Assembly: GCF_024137025.1 (NCBI RefSeq)
Contig: NZ_JAMYJR010000049.1
Span: forward strand, 1-53,073
Direction of reading: 5' to 3'
Length of the DNA stretch: 53,073 nt
From: Paractinoplanes aksuensis
GTDB taxonomy: Bacteria > Actinomycetota > Actinomycetes > Mycobacteriales > Micromonosporaceae
A model generated the notes under the pieces. It ran no database searches. It was not told the DNA's origin and worked only from the letters and a program-made list of their open reading frames with translations. Positions 24,213 to 31,870 of this stretch are shown one piece after another. The position numbers were made by a program, and so were the translations under genes. How positions within the stretch are numbered: position 1 is the stretch's first letter; each line of letters starts with the position of its first letter.

Positions 24213-24292
24213 TCCCAGGGACTCCCGTCGACCAGCAGTTCCGCGCCCCGGCACTGACGGCTCACGACAGCCGCACGACGGTCCGACGGTCC

Positions 24293-24298
24293 TACCGT
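24293..24298 (+). promoter_or_regulatory. TACCGT -10 box for leaderless HIBADH gene
   Basis: TACCGT, 6 bases before ATG 24305, no ribosome binding site. Same arrangement as at 21801. Confidence 0.4.
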
Positions 24299-24304
24299 GG
24301 CCGG

Positions 24305-25159
24305 ATGACGACAGTGACGACGGTCGGGGTGGTCGGTCTCGGCATCATGGGATCGGCGATCAGCGGCCACCTGCTCGACGCCGGCTTCGACGTGACCGGC
24401 ACCGACGTGTCCGACGACGCGATGAGGGAGTTCCGGGGTCGCCCGGCCGCCGACCTGGCCACGCTGGCCCGCGAGTCCTCGGTCGTGATCACCTCGCTGC
24501 CGTCGGCCGAGGCCGCCCTGCAGGTCTGTGCCGAACTCGCCTCGGAGGGCCTGGTGGTTGTCGACACCTCCACGCTATCCCTCGCTGTGAAGGAAAAGTG
24601 CCGCGCGTTGGTGGCCTCCGCGGGCGGCGAGCTGCTGGACTGCCCGATCAGCGGCACCGGGGCTCAGGCCAAGGTCCGCGACCTGGTCGTGCTGGGCAGC
24701 GGCGACGAGGCGGCGTTCGCGACGGCCCGGCCCGTGCTCGAGGCGTTCGCGCGCTCGGTGCGCCACCTCGGCCCGTTCGGCGACGGCACCCGCATGAAGC
24801 TGGTGGCCAACTTGCTCGTCTCCATCCACAACGCGTCCACCGCCGAGGCCTTCGCGCTCGGCGTCGCGGCCGGCCTCGACCCGACCGTCCTCTACGAGAC
24901 GGTCCGCGACGGCGCCGGCGGCTCGGTGATCTTCGACAAGCGCGGCCCGCTGATGGTCCGGCGGTCATACAAACCAGCCACGGCCCGAGTATCGATGTTC
25001 CTCAAGGACGTCGCCCTGGTACAGGAACTGGCCGACTCGGTAGGTGTCCGCACGCCAGTCCTGGACGCGACGCTGCCCCTCTACGAACGAGCAGCCGAAT
25101 CCGGCTGGGCCGACGCCGACGCCGCCGCCCTGCTCGAAGTCCTCGAGGAGAAGCGATGA
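24305..25159 (+). CDS. 3-hydroxyisobutyrate-dehydrogenase-type oxidoreductase
   Basis: A 284-residue beta-hydroxyacid dehydrogenase. The NAD(P) loop is GVVGLGIMGSAISG (about 8-21); the substrate loop is LLDCPISGTGAQAK (about 115-128), and the catalytic Lys is in GDGTRMKLVANLLVS (about 160-174). Family members oxidise 3-hydroxyacids such as 3-hydroxyisobutyrate, tartronate or sulfolactaldehyde. Two further relatives lie at 43239 and 44532. Followed 67 bp downstream by a GlcG/HbpS protein. Divergent from the cyclase-SDR unit. Confidence 0.87.
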   Translation: MTTVTTVGVVGLGIMGSAISGHLLDAGFDVTGTDVSDDAMREFRGRPAADLATLARESSVVITSLPSAEAALQVCAELASEGLVVVDTSTLSLAVKEKCRALVASAGGELLDCPISGTGAQAKVRDLVVLGSGDEAAFATARPVLEAFARSVRHLGPFGDGTRMKLVANLLVSIHNASTAEAFALGVAAGLDPTVLYETVRDGAGGSVIFDKRGPLMVRRSYKPATARVSMFLKDVALVQELADSVGVRTPVLDATLPLYERAAESGWADADAAALLEVLEEKR

Positions 25160-25226
25160 TCCAAGGCGGATTTGCTGGGGGAGTAGCAATGACGCGGGCC
25201 GCCCGCACCGCCCTGGACGAGAAGCC

Positions 25227-25643
25227 ATGACCGCGCTGACCCTGGGTCGAGCCGATGCGCTGGCTGACGGCACGCTGCGCCACGCGCGGGCGATCGACGC
25301 CGCGCCCCTGGCGGTGGTGGTGCTCGACGCGGGCGGTCACCCGGTGGTCGTCAAACGTGAGGACGGCGCCGGCATCCTGCGCGTCGAGATCGCCACGGCC
25401 AAGGCGTACGGGGCTCTGGGCATGGGCTTGTCGTCCCGTGAGATAGCCGAACGGGCCGAACGTCAGCCCGCCTTCTTCACCTCGCTCGCCGCCGTGACCG
25501 GCGGTCGTCTGGCCCCGGCCGCCGGCGGCCTCCTCATCCGCGACCCCGAAGGCGCGGTCATCGGCGCGATCGGCGTCAGCGGCGACACCTCCGACGTGGA
25601 CGAGGCCTGCGCGTCCGCTGCACTCGCGATCGAAGGTGAGTAG
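25227..25643 (+). CDS. GlcG/HbpS family heme-binding-like protein
   Basis: A 138-residue protein of the GlcG/HbpS fold, with the family pattern AVVVLDAGGHPVVVKREDGA (about 28-47), AKAYGALGMG and GGLLIRDPEGAVIGAIGVSGDTSDVDE (about 99-125). Members bind heme or aid glycolate- and aldehyde-related enzymes and often sit in catabolic operons. ATG 25227 has a GAGAAG-type site. Same strand as, and probably co-transcribed with, the HIBADH gene. Confidence 0.85.
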   Translation: MTALTLGRADALADGTLRHARAIDAAPLAVVVLDAGGHPVVVKREDGAGILRVEIATAKAYGALGMGLSSREIAERAERQPAFFTSLAAVTGGRLAPAAGGLLIRDPEGAVIGAIGVSGDTSDVDEACASAALAIEGE

Positions 25644-25851
25644 GCCCGGCATCGCAGCGCATCGCGACCCGAGGGTGTGGTAATCCGCTACCAGTGCCGC
25701 CGGCAACCGCCCATGCTCCGCCCGAAACACGACGACGAGGCAGAGGAGCGCACCCGAACCGCTCTGTCGACGAGATGGTGACCCCGAGGGCGCCGTTCAA
25801 CGCCGACACATGCGATGCAAACGTTCAGCCGCTTACGCGATGAGGGCCTAG

Positions 25852-25867
25852 TAGGACTTTGTTAGGT
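25852..25867 (+). repeat. Left terminal inverted repeat
   Basis: TAGGACTTTGTTAGGT; complements 27390-27405 exactly. Preceded by CTAG. Confidence 0.9.
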
Positions 25868-25920
25868 CGTTGTGGCGTGTTGCTTGTGGCCGGTCGTGTG
25901 ATGGTGGTTGGCTGCCCGGT

Positions 25921-27306
25921 GTGGATGAGGGCGGGTTGGAGCAGGTCCGGGTGCAGCTCCAGGAGTTCGCTGCTGAGATGTTCGCCGGGCTGCGGCGCAT
26001 CGATCAGCGGGAGACCGGGGTTCGGTATCTGCGTGGGTTGATGCTGGACGGTGCGCGTAAGTCGATGCAGCCGATGGCTGCCCGTCTCGGCGTTGATCAC
26101 CAGCAGCTGCAACAGTTTCTGACCTCGTCGACGTGGGACGTGACCGGTGTCCGGCGCCGGGCTGCGACGGCGGCGGTCAGCTTGATCGAGCCGCGGGTGT
26201 GGGTGGTCGACGACACCGGCTTCGCCAAAGACGGCCCGGCGTCGGCGTGTGTGGCCCGGCAGTACTCCGGAACCCTCGGCAAGGTCGGCAACTGCCAGAT
26301 CGCGGTCAGTGTCCACGCCGCGACCGACGCGGCGTCGGCGGTGCTGGACTGGCGTTTGTTCGTCCCGGAATCCTGGGACGAGACGTGTGTGCCCGACGAG
26401 GCGGGCAAGGTCACCAACATTCACGCCAAACGCCTGCGACGGCAGCCGGTCACCCTCGACGAGGCCGGCAAGAAGAAGCCACACCTGCGCAAAGAAGTCC
26501 CTCGAGAGCAGCGGATCACGCAGATCCTGTCCCGTCGGGCGGCCTCGAAGATCCCGGACGAGGAACGTTACCGGCCGAAATGGCTGATGGCCCTGGAGAT
26601 GATCGACGAACTGGCCGACTGGCAACTGCATCCGCCGCTGCTGACTGCCGATGCCGGATACGGACAGGTCGCCGAGTTCCGGCAGGGCCTCACCGACCGT
26701 GGCATCAGCTTCATCGTGGCGACCACCTCGACCACCACCGTCCAGCCCGGTGACGCCGAACCTGCCCCGGTCGCCTATGCCGGAGTCGGGAAATATCCCA
26801 CCCCGCGTTACCCGGATCCGGCCCGCACCATCAAAGACCTCGCCCTCGAACACGGCCCCGACCAGGCCGCACCGGTGCACTGGCGGGAACGCCTGCCCGC
26901 AACCGAGGCCGGCGACCGGCCCGCCGGCACCCTGTCCGGGCACTTCTTCGCCCTTCGCGTCCGGCCCGCGGGCCGGACCGTCCGTGAAGGTCTGCCACCG
27001 GCCGACGACGGGGTCCTGCCCGACTGCTGGCTCCTCGTGCAATGGCCACCCGGCGACACCGAGCCCAGCGACTACTGGCTGTCCGACCTACCCGCCGACA
27101 CCACCCTCACCAACCTGGTCCACCTGGCGAAAAGCCGCTGGCGCATCGAACACGACTACCGCGAACTGAAGACCGGCCTCGGCCTCGACCACTTCGAAGG
27201 CCGCTCCTGGATCGGCTGGCACCGCCACGTCACCCTCGCCACCACCGCCCAGCTGTTCCTCACCCAGCTACGGCTCACCGACCCAAAAGCCCCAGGGCAG
27301 CCCTGA
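25921..27306 (+). CDS. IS701-family transposase
   Basis: A 461-residue DDE transposase (RNase H-like fold). The N-terminal DNA-binding part ends with RYLRGLMLDGARKSMQPMA. The first catalytic Asp is in VWVVDDTGFAKDGPASACVA; the second is in LLTADAGYGQVAEFR; the Glu is in SRWRIEHDYRELKTGLGLDH, giving the DDE triad. I chose GTG 25921 over the earlier TTG 25870 because most IS701 proteins start about 25 residues before this RYLRGL motif. The frame is intact, so the element may be active. AT content around the ends differs from host DNA. Confidence 0.87.
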   Translation: MDEGGLEQVRVQLQEFAAEMFAGLRRIDQRETGVRYLRGLMLDGARKSMQPMAARLGVDHQQLQQFLTSSTWDVTGVRRRAATAAVSLIEPRVWVVDDTGFAKDGPASACVARQYSGTLGKVGNCQIAVSVHAATDAASAVLDWRLFVPESWDETCVPDEAGKVTNIHAKRLRRQPVTLDEAGKKKPHLRKEVPREQRITQILSRRAASKIPDEERYRPKWLMALEMIDELADWQLHPPLLTADAGYGQVAEFRQGLTDRGISFIVATTSTTTVQPGDAEPAPVAYAGVGKYPTPRYPDPARTIKDLALEHGPDQAAPVHWRERLPATEAGDRPAGTLSGHFFALRVRPAGRTVREGLPPADDGVLPDCWLLVQWPPGDTEPSDYWLSDLPADTTLTNLVHLAKSRWRIEHDYRELKTGLGLDHFEGRSWIGWHRHVTLATTAQLFLTQLRLTDPKAPGQP

Positions 27307-27389
27307 GCCTCTACGCCGTCCTACGGCACCTGCAATACCAACTCGCCACCTGGCTCGGGTTCTGCCCACACTGCCACCAACCCGTCCCC

Positions 27390-27405
27390 ACCTAACAAAG
27401 TCCTA
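27390..27405 (-). repeat. Right terminal inverted repeat
   Basis: ACCTAACAAAGTCCTA; exact complement of the left end. Followed by CTAG. Confidence 0.9.
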
Positions 27406-27493
27406 CTAGTGGGCCGGTCTTCAGCGCTCTGAACGGCCCCTGAACCGGCGTAAATGGTTGGCGCGGGGCGGCCAGTTACGTGACGATGCCGCC

Positions 27494-29038
27494 ATGTCGA
27501 CGACGGCGGCTGAGGTGCGGGTGGTGGCGGGGACGGTGCGCGGCATCCGGGAGCCCGGCGTTGCGGTGTTCCGCGGGATTCCGTACGCGGCGCCACCGGT
27601 GGGGCCGGGGCGGTTCGCCGTGCCGCGTCCGGCGGAGAGCTGGGACGGAGTGCGCCCGGCGCTGACATTCGGGCCCGCTGCGCCGCAGAGCGGCGGCCCG
27701 GATGGCTCGTCCGGCGACTGGCTCACGGTCAACGTCTGGTCGCCCGACCTCGACGCCGCGGCGAAGCTCCCCGTGATGGTGTGGATTCACGGCGGCGCCT
27801 ATGTGATCGGGGCGTCGAGCCGGCCCGAGTTCGACGGCGCCCGCCTCGCCCGTGACGGCCGGGTCGTGCTGGTCAGCTTCAACTACCGCCTCGGCGTCGA
27901 GGGCTTCGCCCACATCGCGGGCGCGCCCGACAACCGTGGCCTGCTCGATCAGGTGGCCGCGCTGGAGTGGGTGCGCGACAACATCACCGGCTTCGGCGGC
28001 GACCCCGGCCGGTTGACCGTCTTCGGCGAGTCCGCCGGCGGCGGCTCCGTGGCCGCCCTGCTGGCCATGCCCCGGGCGTCGGGCCTGTTCCACCGGGCCA
28101 TAGCCCAGAGCGTGCCCGGCCCTTTCCTCACGCCCACGGTCGCGGCCGAGATCGGCCAAGCCTGCGCCGCCGAGCTCGGTTCAACCGCGACCACCGCCGA
28201 CCTGGCCGACGCCGACCCGGAGCTGCTGGTGGCCGCCGGCGAGGTCCTGACCGCCGCCACCGCCGGGAAAGTGGGCCCCTGGGGTCCGGCCGCATACCGC
28301 TCGATCCTGTTCGCACCGGTGGTCGACGGCGAGACACTCCCGCTCGATCCGTGGCAGGCCCTCAGTAACGGCGCCGCGCGGGATGTCGCTCTCATCGCCG
28401 GTCACACCCGTGACGAGCAGCGTCTGTTCACCGCCTTGGACGGGCGGCTGGGCCGGATCACCGACGACGAGGCGGCGACCGCCCTCGACCTCTTCGCCCC
28501 CGGCCCCGACGGTGCCCGGCGCTACCGCGACGCCTATCCGGACGCCGATGCCGAGCGGCTGTACGAGATCGTGCAGTCCGACTGGCTCTTCCGCATGCCG
28601 TCCGTCCACCTCGCCGACGCGCACGTCGCCGGTGGCGGCCGCGCCCACGTGTACGAGCTGACCTGGCCGGCCCCCGGACTGGGCGCCTGTCACGGCCTCG
28701 ACGTCCCGCTCGTGTTCGGCAACCTGACCGGCAACCAGCCCGCGCTCCTGCTGGGCGACGAGGGCGACGAGCCCGCCGCCGCCGCGGTGTCGGAGCAGAT
28801 GCGTACGGCCTGGACCGCCTTCGCCACGCACGGGGACCCCGGATGGCCCGCCTACACCGCCGCCGACCGCCTCACCCGGATCTTCGACGTTCCCGGCACC
28901 GTCACCGCGTACCCGGAAAGCTCTTCGCACTCGATCTACGTAAGGATCGGTCGCACCTCGACCCACCCGTCGTCGACCGGCACCATGCGGCCGATCCAGA
29001 CGGCGTGGTCGAGGTCGGACGCTTCCACGATGAAGTAG
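27494..29038 (+). CDS. Carboxylesterase, type B
   Basis: A 514-residue esterase/lipase of the carboxylesterase type B (COesterase) family. Features in order: FRGIPYAAPPVGPGRF near the start, the oxyanion-hole segment VMVWIHGGAYVIG, and the nucleophile elbow GESAGGG with Ser180. The catalytic acid and His lie in the C-terminal part (for example HGLDVPLVFG). No signal peptide, so cytoplasmic. Its C-terminus runs about 103 bp into the convergent YCII gene, and its last ~34 residues look like unconserved run-through, as if the original stop was lost. The start is ATG 27494. Confidence 0.85.
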   Translation: MSTTAAEVRVVAGTVRGIREPGVAVFRGIPYAAPPVGPGRFAVPRPAESWDGVRPALTFGPAAPQSGGPDGSSGDWLTVNVWSPDLDAAAKLPVMVWIHGGAYVIGASSRPEFDGARLARDGRVVLVSFNYRLGVEGFAHIAGAPDNRGLLDQVAALEWVRDNITGFGGDPGRLTVFGESAGGGSVAALLAMPRASGLFHRAIAQSVPGPFLTPTVAAEIGQACAAELGSTATTADLADADPELLVAAGEVLTAATAGKVGPWGPAAYRSILFAPVVDGETLPLDPWQALSNGAARDVALIAGHTRDEQRLFTALDGRLGRITDDEAATALDLFAPGPDGARRYRDAYPDADAERLYEIVQSDWLFRMPSVHLADAHVAGGGRAHVYELTWPAPGLGACHGLDVPLVFGNLTGNQPALLLGDEGDEPAAAAVSEQMRTAWTAFATHGDPGWPAYTAADRLTRIFDVPGTVTAYPESSSHSIYVRIGRTSTHPSSTGTMRPIQTAWSRSDASTMK

Positions 29039-29271
29039 CCGGCCAACGCGGGTGCGGGCGGTGAGACCTCGCCCAGCGCGTTGTCGCGAATGGCCACGCC
29101 GGTCGACGGCGGCCGCAGGGCGTGCCCGGAGACGATCTGCCCGCCCGTCTCGGCGATCTGCCGCCGCAGGTGCAGGTGGGCCTCGAGGACGGTCGGGGAG
29201 GCGGCCGCGGCGCTCGCGGGCACCTCGCGCTCGTAGATGAGAAGCATGAACTGCGGGAGGGACGCGCTCAC
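28936..29271 (-). CDS. YCII-related domain protein
   Basis: An approximately 111-residue YCII/DGPF-like protein: FMLLIYERE is the first strand, IVSGHALRPP the central part, and AGYFIVEASDLDHAVWIG the final conserved strand-helix. Such proteins are small dimers, some dehalogenase-like or sigma-factor-associated. GTG 29271 has GAGG 5 bases upstream; GTG 29277 or ATG 29247 are alternatives. Convergent overlap of 103 bp with the esterase. Divergent from the GntR gene. Often found with RNA polymerase sigma-factor genes; none is near here. Confidence 0.78.
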   Translation of the reverse strand: MSASLPQFMLLIYEREVPASAAAASPTVLEAHLHLRRQIAETGGQIVSGHALRPPSTGVAIRDNALGEVSPPAPALAGYFIVEASDLDHAVWIGRMVPVDDGWVEVRPILT

Positions 29272-29285
29272 GAACACCTCGATAC

Positions 29286-29323
29286 TTGCGACGACGCCAA
29301 AATGGTGCTGATAATGCTAGCAC
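29286..29323 (+). promoter_or_regulatory. Promoter and operator of the GntR gene
   Basis: TTGCGA (29286-29291), 18-bp spacer, GATAAT (29310-29315). The inverted repeat GTGCT-N9-AGCAC (29305-29323) wraps the -10 and ends 1 bp before the ATG at 29325. It suits autorepression by the YtrA-like protein encoded directly after it. Confidence 0.55.
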
Positions 29324-29324
29324 T

Positions 29325-29672
29325 ATGAGGTGGACAGTCGATCATTCGTCGCGCGAGTTGCTACAGCATCAGATCGCGGGGTGCGTCCGGCAGGGCGTGG
29401 CCACGGGCGAGCTGGCGGTGGGGGAGCAGTTGCCGCCCGCGGCCGAGCTGGCCGAGGCCCTGTCGGTCGACCGCAACACGGTGCTGGCCGCCTATCGGCA
29501 GCTGCGCGACGAGAACCTGCTCGAGTTCCGCCGGGGCCGTGGCGCGCGGGTGGCGTCGGCCGTCACCGAGCCGGCCCCGGTCACCGAGGCCGCGCAGAGC
29601 CTGGTCGCCGTGGCCCGCGAGCACGGGCTCGGCCGCCGCGACCTGATCCGTCTCATCGAGAAACTGACCTGA
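29325..29672 (+). CDS. GntR family regulator, YtrA type
   Basis: A 115-residue winged-helix repressor: the HTH is AELAEALSVDRNTVLAAYRQL (about 40-60), the wing is LLEFRRGRGARVAS. The remaining ~40 residues are a short dimerising helix region rather than a ligand domain, which is the YtrA subclass. It starts almost at the transcript start. Followed by a membrane protein gene on the same strand; YtrA-type repressors usually control adjacent membrane or transport genes. Confidence 0.85.
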   Translation: MRWTVDHSSRELLQHQIAGCVRQGVATGELAVGEQLPPAAELAEALSVDRNTVLAAYRQLRDENLLEFRRGRGARVASAVTEPAPVTEAAQSLVAVAREHGLGRRDLIRLIEKLT

Positions 29673-29691
29673 GCAGCGGAAGGACGATCCC

Positions 29692-30168
29692 ATGACCGCA
29701 GCCGCATTCCCCGGCCCGGGCCGGCACACGATCTATACCGGGCAGGCCACCAACTGGCCGTTCGTGCTGGTGAGCGCGGCGGTGGCCGTGCCCCTGCCGA
29801 TCCTGGGCAACGGTGACTACGGCGCGGCCGCGCTCTTCATCGCCGTCGTCGTGCTGGTCAACGTTTTGACGGCGGCCAGCATCCGTACGGCCGCCGGCCC
29901 CAACGGCGTGTCCGTGCGCTTCGGCCTGGCCGGGTGGCCGCGCCGCACCTATCGGCTCGACCGGATCGAGCGGGCCGAGGTGATCGACGTCCCGCCGCTG
30001 CATGTGGCCTGGGGCTTCTGGTGGACGCCGAGCCGCACTTGCTACACCGTGCGCTCCGGCCCGACGCTGCGACTGACCCTGCGTACGGGCCGGACGGTGA
30101 CCATCACCGTGCCCGACCCGCACGCCGCCGTGACCGCGATCGAGTCAGGGCGTCGCCGCCGCGACTAG
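29692..30168 (+). CDS. Small membrane protein, partner of GntR gene
   Basis: A 158-residue protein with two adjacent membrane helices (WPFVLVSAAVAVPLPIL and AALFIAVVVLVNVLTAA, about 22-62) and a soluble C-terminal beta-rich part (RRTYRLDRIERAEVIDVPPLHV, then strands ending TVTITVPDPHAA), which looks like a PH-like/DUF3093-like domain. No function known. It is 19 bp after the GntR gene with GGAAGGAC upstream. It overlaps the convergent glycosidase-like gene by 24 bp. Confidence 0.75.
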   Translation: MTAAAFPGPGRHTIYTGQATNWPFVLVSAAVAVPLPILGNGDYGAAALFIAVVVLVNVLTAASIRTAAGPNGVSVRFGLAGWPRRTYRLDRIERAEVIDVPPLHVAWGFWWTPSRTCYTVRSGPTLRLTLRTGRTVTITVPDPHAAVTAIESGRRRRD

Positions 30169-31098
30169 CTCCTGATAGGCGGCCACACCATCGGGGTCGA
30201 GGTAGCCACCCGCCGGCGCGGAGGTCGCACCGAGATACCAGTTGTCCAATTGCCAGTACGAGATGATGCGGAAATTGCGGGCCGTGAGCCAGGTCCGCGA
30301 GGCGCGGATGGCCGGCCCCCGGGAAGCGCGCGTCCCCTGGTCGTCGTCGATGCCCCACTCGGGCAGGGTCAGCGGCCGGCCGAGGCTCGCGAAAGCGTTG
30401 TACCAGCGGGTCATCCGCGGGTCGAGGCCCACGCTGACCGGGTCGTCCGGCTCGCTGCCCCGCGTGCTGGCCTGCCAGTAGAGGTCGAAACCGTAAGCGT
30501 CGGCCGAGGCGGCTGGAACGATCCAGTCCCGAATTTCATTGTCGCCGCCGGTGCCGTTGTTGGTGACCCGGCTCGAGCCCGGCCGCCACTGGTACGACAT
30601 GTAGATGGGAACCACGTGGACCGCCGGGTTGACCGCTTTGGCGATCAGATGAACCCGCTGGAACGCGGCCACGAACTGCACGCCGGTCATGTCGTTCTCG
30701 GGTTCGTGGTTGTAGGTGAGATAGCTGTCGGCCGGCATCAGCGCGGCGATGTTCTGGATCTCGGTGTCGCAACTCCCGGCGGCCACGGCCCCCGGTGTGC
30801 AGGTCGTCTTGAACGAATACCACAAGATCGCGCCGTACGTGTTGTGGCAGCTCAACGCGTCGGCCGGCGGCAACTGACCGGCCGACGCGAAGACCCGCCG
30901 GATGCCCAGATTGCCGAGATGCGTGCGCTCGTCGAGGAACCCGGCGCAGGTGTTGCCGCTGCCGACCGTGTCGGCCGCGGAGGTCGTCGCCCCGACCGCG
31001 AGCGTGGGTATGGCGGCCTGGGCCGGAACGGAGGCGCCGGCGCCGACGAGCACGACCGCGACAACGGCGACAAATGATCGATAAAAGACACCCGACAT
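30145..31098 (-). CDS. Secreted glycosidase-like TIM-barrel protein
   Basis: A 317-residue exported protein: a Sec signal peptide (hydrophobic VAVVAVVLVGAGASV, cleavage near AQA-A, about residue 29). The mature protein looks like a glycosidase TIM barrel of the GH26/GH128-like type: LTYNHEPENDMTG with a candidate acid/base Glu (about 132-144), VPIYMSYQWRPG, and LTLPEWGIDDDQG with a candidate nucleophile Glu. The DLYWQ and YWQLDNWYL strands line the sugar cleft. The family assignment is from motif pattern only. Contains several Cys that may form disulfides. Single gene. Confidence 0.65.
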   Translation of the reverse strand: MSGVFYRSFVAVVAVVLVGAGASVPAQAAIPTLAVGATTSAADTVGSGNTCAGFLDERTHLGNLGIRRVFASAGQLPPADALSCHNTYGAILWYSFKTTCTPGAVAAGSCDTEIQNIAALMPADSYLTYNHEPENDMTGVQFVAAFQRVHLIAKAVNPAVHVVPIYMSYQWRPGSSRVTNNGTGGDNEIRDWIVPAASADAYGFDLYWQASTRGSEPDDPVSVGLDPRMTRWYNAFASLGRPLTLPEWGIDDDQGTRASRGPAIRASRTWLTARNFRIISYWQLDNWYLGATSAPAGGYLDPDGVAAYQELVAAATP

Positions 31099-31174
31099 GC
31101 CCTCACGGTATGGGGAGGCATCGATAGATCGCCATACAGCGATGAGCTACGAGTTATTCACTCATCACTCAGAG

Positions 31175-31870
31175 TCATGATTCGGTACGCCGGAGCGAGC
31201 CCACCACGAGGCGGTCGACACTGGCGTCGAGGGCGCTGTCGTCACCCAGTTCACCGAAGGCGCGCAGCATGTCCTTGATCTCGGCGTGCACGCGCGGGCT
31301 GCGGGAACGCAGCTGGGCCACCATCTCGTCGACCCGCTCGGTCAGCTCCTCGCGGGTGTCGACGACCTCGTTGAGCAGGCCCAGTTCGGCCGCGCGGACG
31401 GCCGGCAGAGGTTCACCGGTGGCGGTCAGCCAGAACGCCTCACGCCGGCCGGCCACGCGCGGCAACCAGGCCAGCACCAGCGCCGGGGCCAGTCCGATGC
31501 CGACCTCGGGGAAGCGGAAAGTCGCCGGACGGACGGCCACGGCGACGTCGAACGCGGCCACCAGCCCCACCCCGAACCCGGCCGCGTCGCCCTGCACCTC
31601 GGCCACCGTGACCAGCCGCGTCCGACGGGCGGCCCGGGTCACCCGGGCCAGGGCTTCCGCTTCCGCGCGTACCTCGGAAGGGGTTGACCCACCCCGGTCG
31701 CGGCCGAGACAGAAGACGTCACCGGCCGCGCTCAACCGCAGCACGTGCGCCCCCGGCGGCGGGTCGTTCAATACGACCGTCAGCTCGTCACACAATTCCA
31801 CGCTGAACAGGTTCTGCGGCGGCCGGTCCAGCTCGACCCGGATCACGCCGTCAGTCGTCTCGAAGCGCAT
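31175..31870 (-). CDS. Enoyl-CoA hydratase/isomerase family protein
   Basis: A 231-residue crotonase-fold protein. The N-terminal LDRPPQNLFSVELCDEL, the first oxyanion strand (VFCLGRDRGG) and second one (AEVQGDAAGFGVGLVAAFD), and FRFPEVGIGLAPA are recognisable. Length is short of the usual ~260. The catalytic Glu pair of classic hydratases is not clear. The family adds water to, or isomerises, enoyl-CoA. Its ATG overlaps the aldehyde dehydrogenase stop (TGATG-type), so the two are co-translated. Confidence 0.82.
   Translation of the reverse strand: MRFETTDGVIRVELDRPPQNLFSVELCDELTVVLNDPPPGAHVLRLSAAGDVFCLGRDRGGSTPSEVRAEAEALARVTRAARRTRLVTVAEVQGDAAGFGVGLVAAFDVAVAVRPATFRFPEVGIGLAPALVLAWLPRVAGRREAFWLTATGEPLPAVRAAELGLLNEVVDTREELTERVDEMVAQLRSRSPRVHAEIKDMLRAFGELGDDSALDASVDRLVVGSLRRTES

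Larger units (their letters stand above)
25848..27409 (+). mobile_element. IS701-family insertion sequence with target duplication
   Basis: The element runs from 25852 to 27405 (1,554 bp) with 16-bp perfect terminal inverted repeats, TAGGACTTTGTTAGGT at 25852-25867 and its exact complement at 27390-27405. CTAG flanks both ends (25848-25851, 27406-27409), as expected of the 4-bp YTAR target duplication of this family. CTAG is its own complement, so the true border could shift by four bases. It carries one transposase gene. It interrupts no visible gene and separates the GlcG/HbpS and esterase genes. Confidence 0.9.

Noticed and set aside
25156..25230. Short frame between HIBADH and GlcG/HbpS genes
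   Set aside because: Overlaps the HIBADH end and has no ribosome binding site or recognisable protein.
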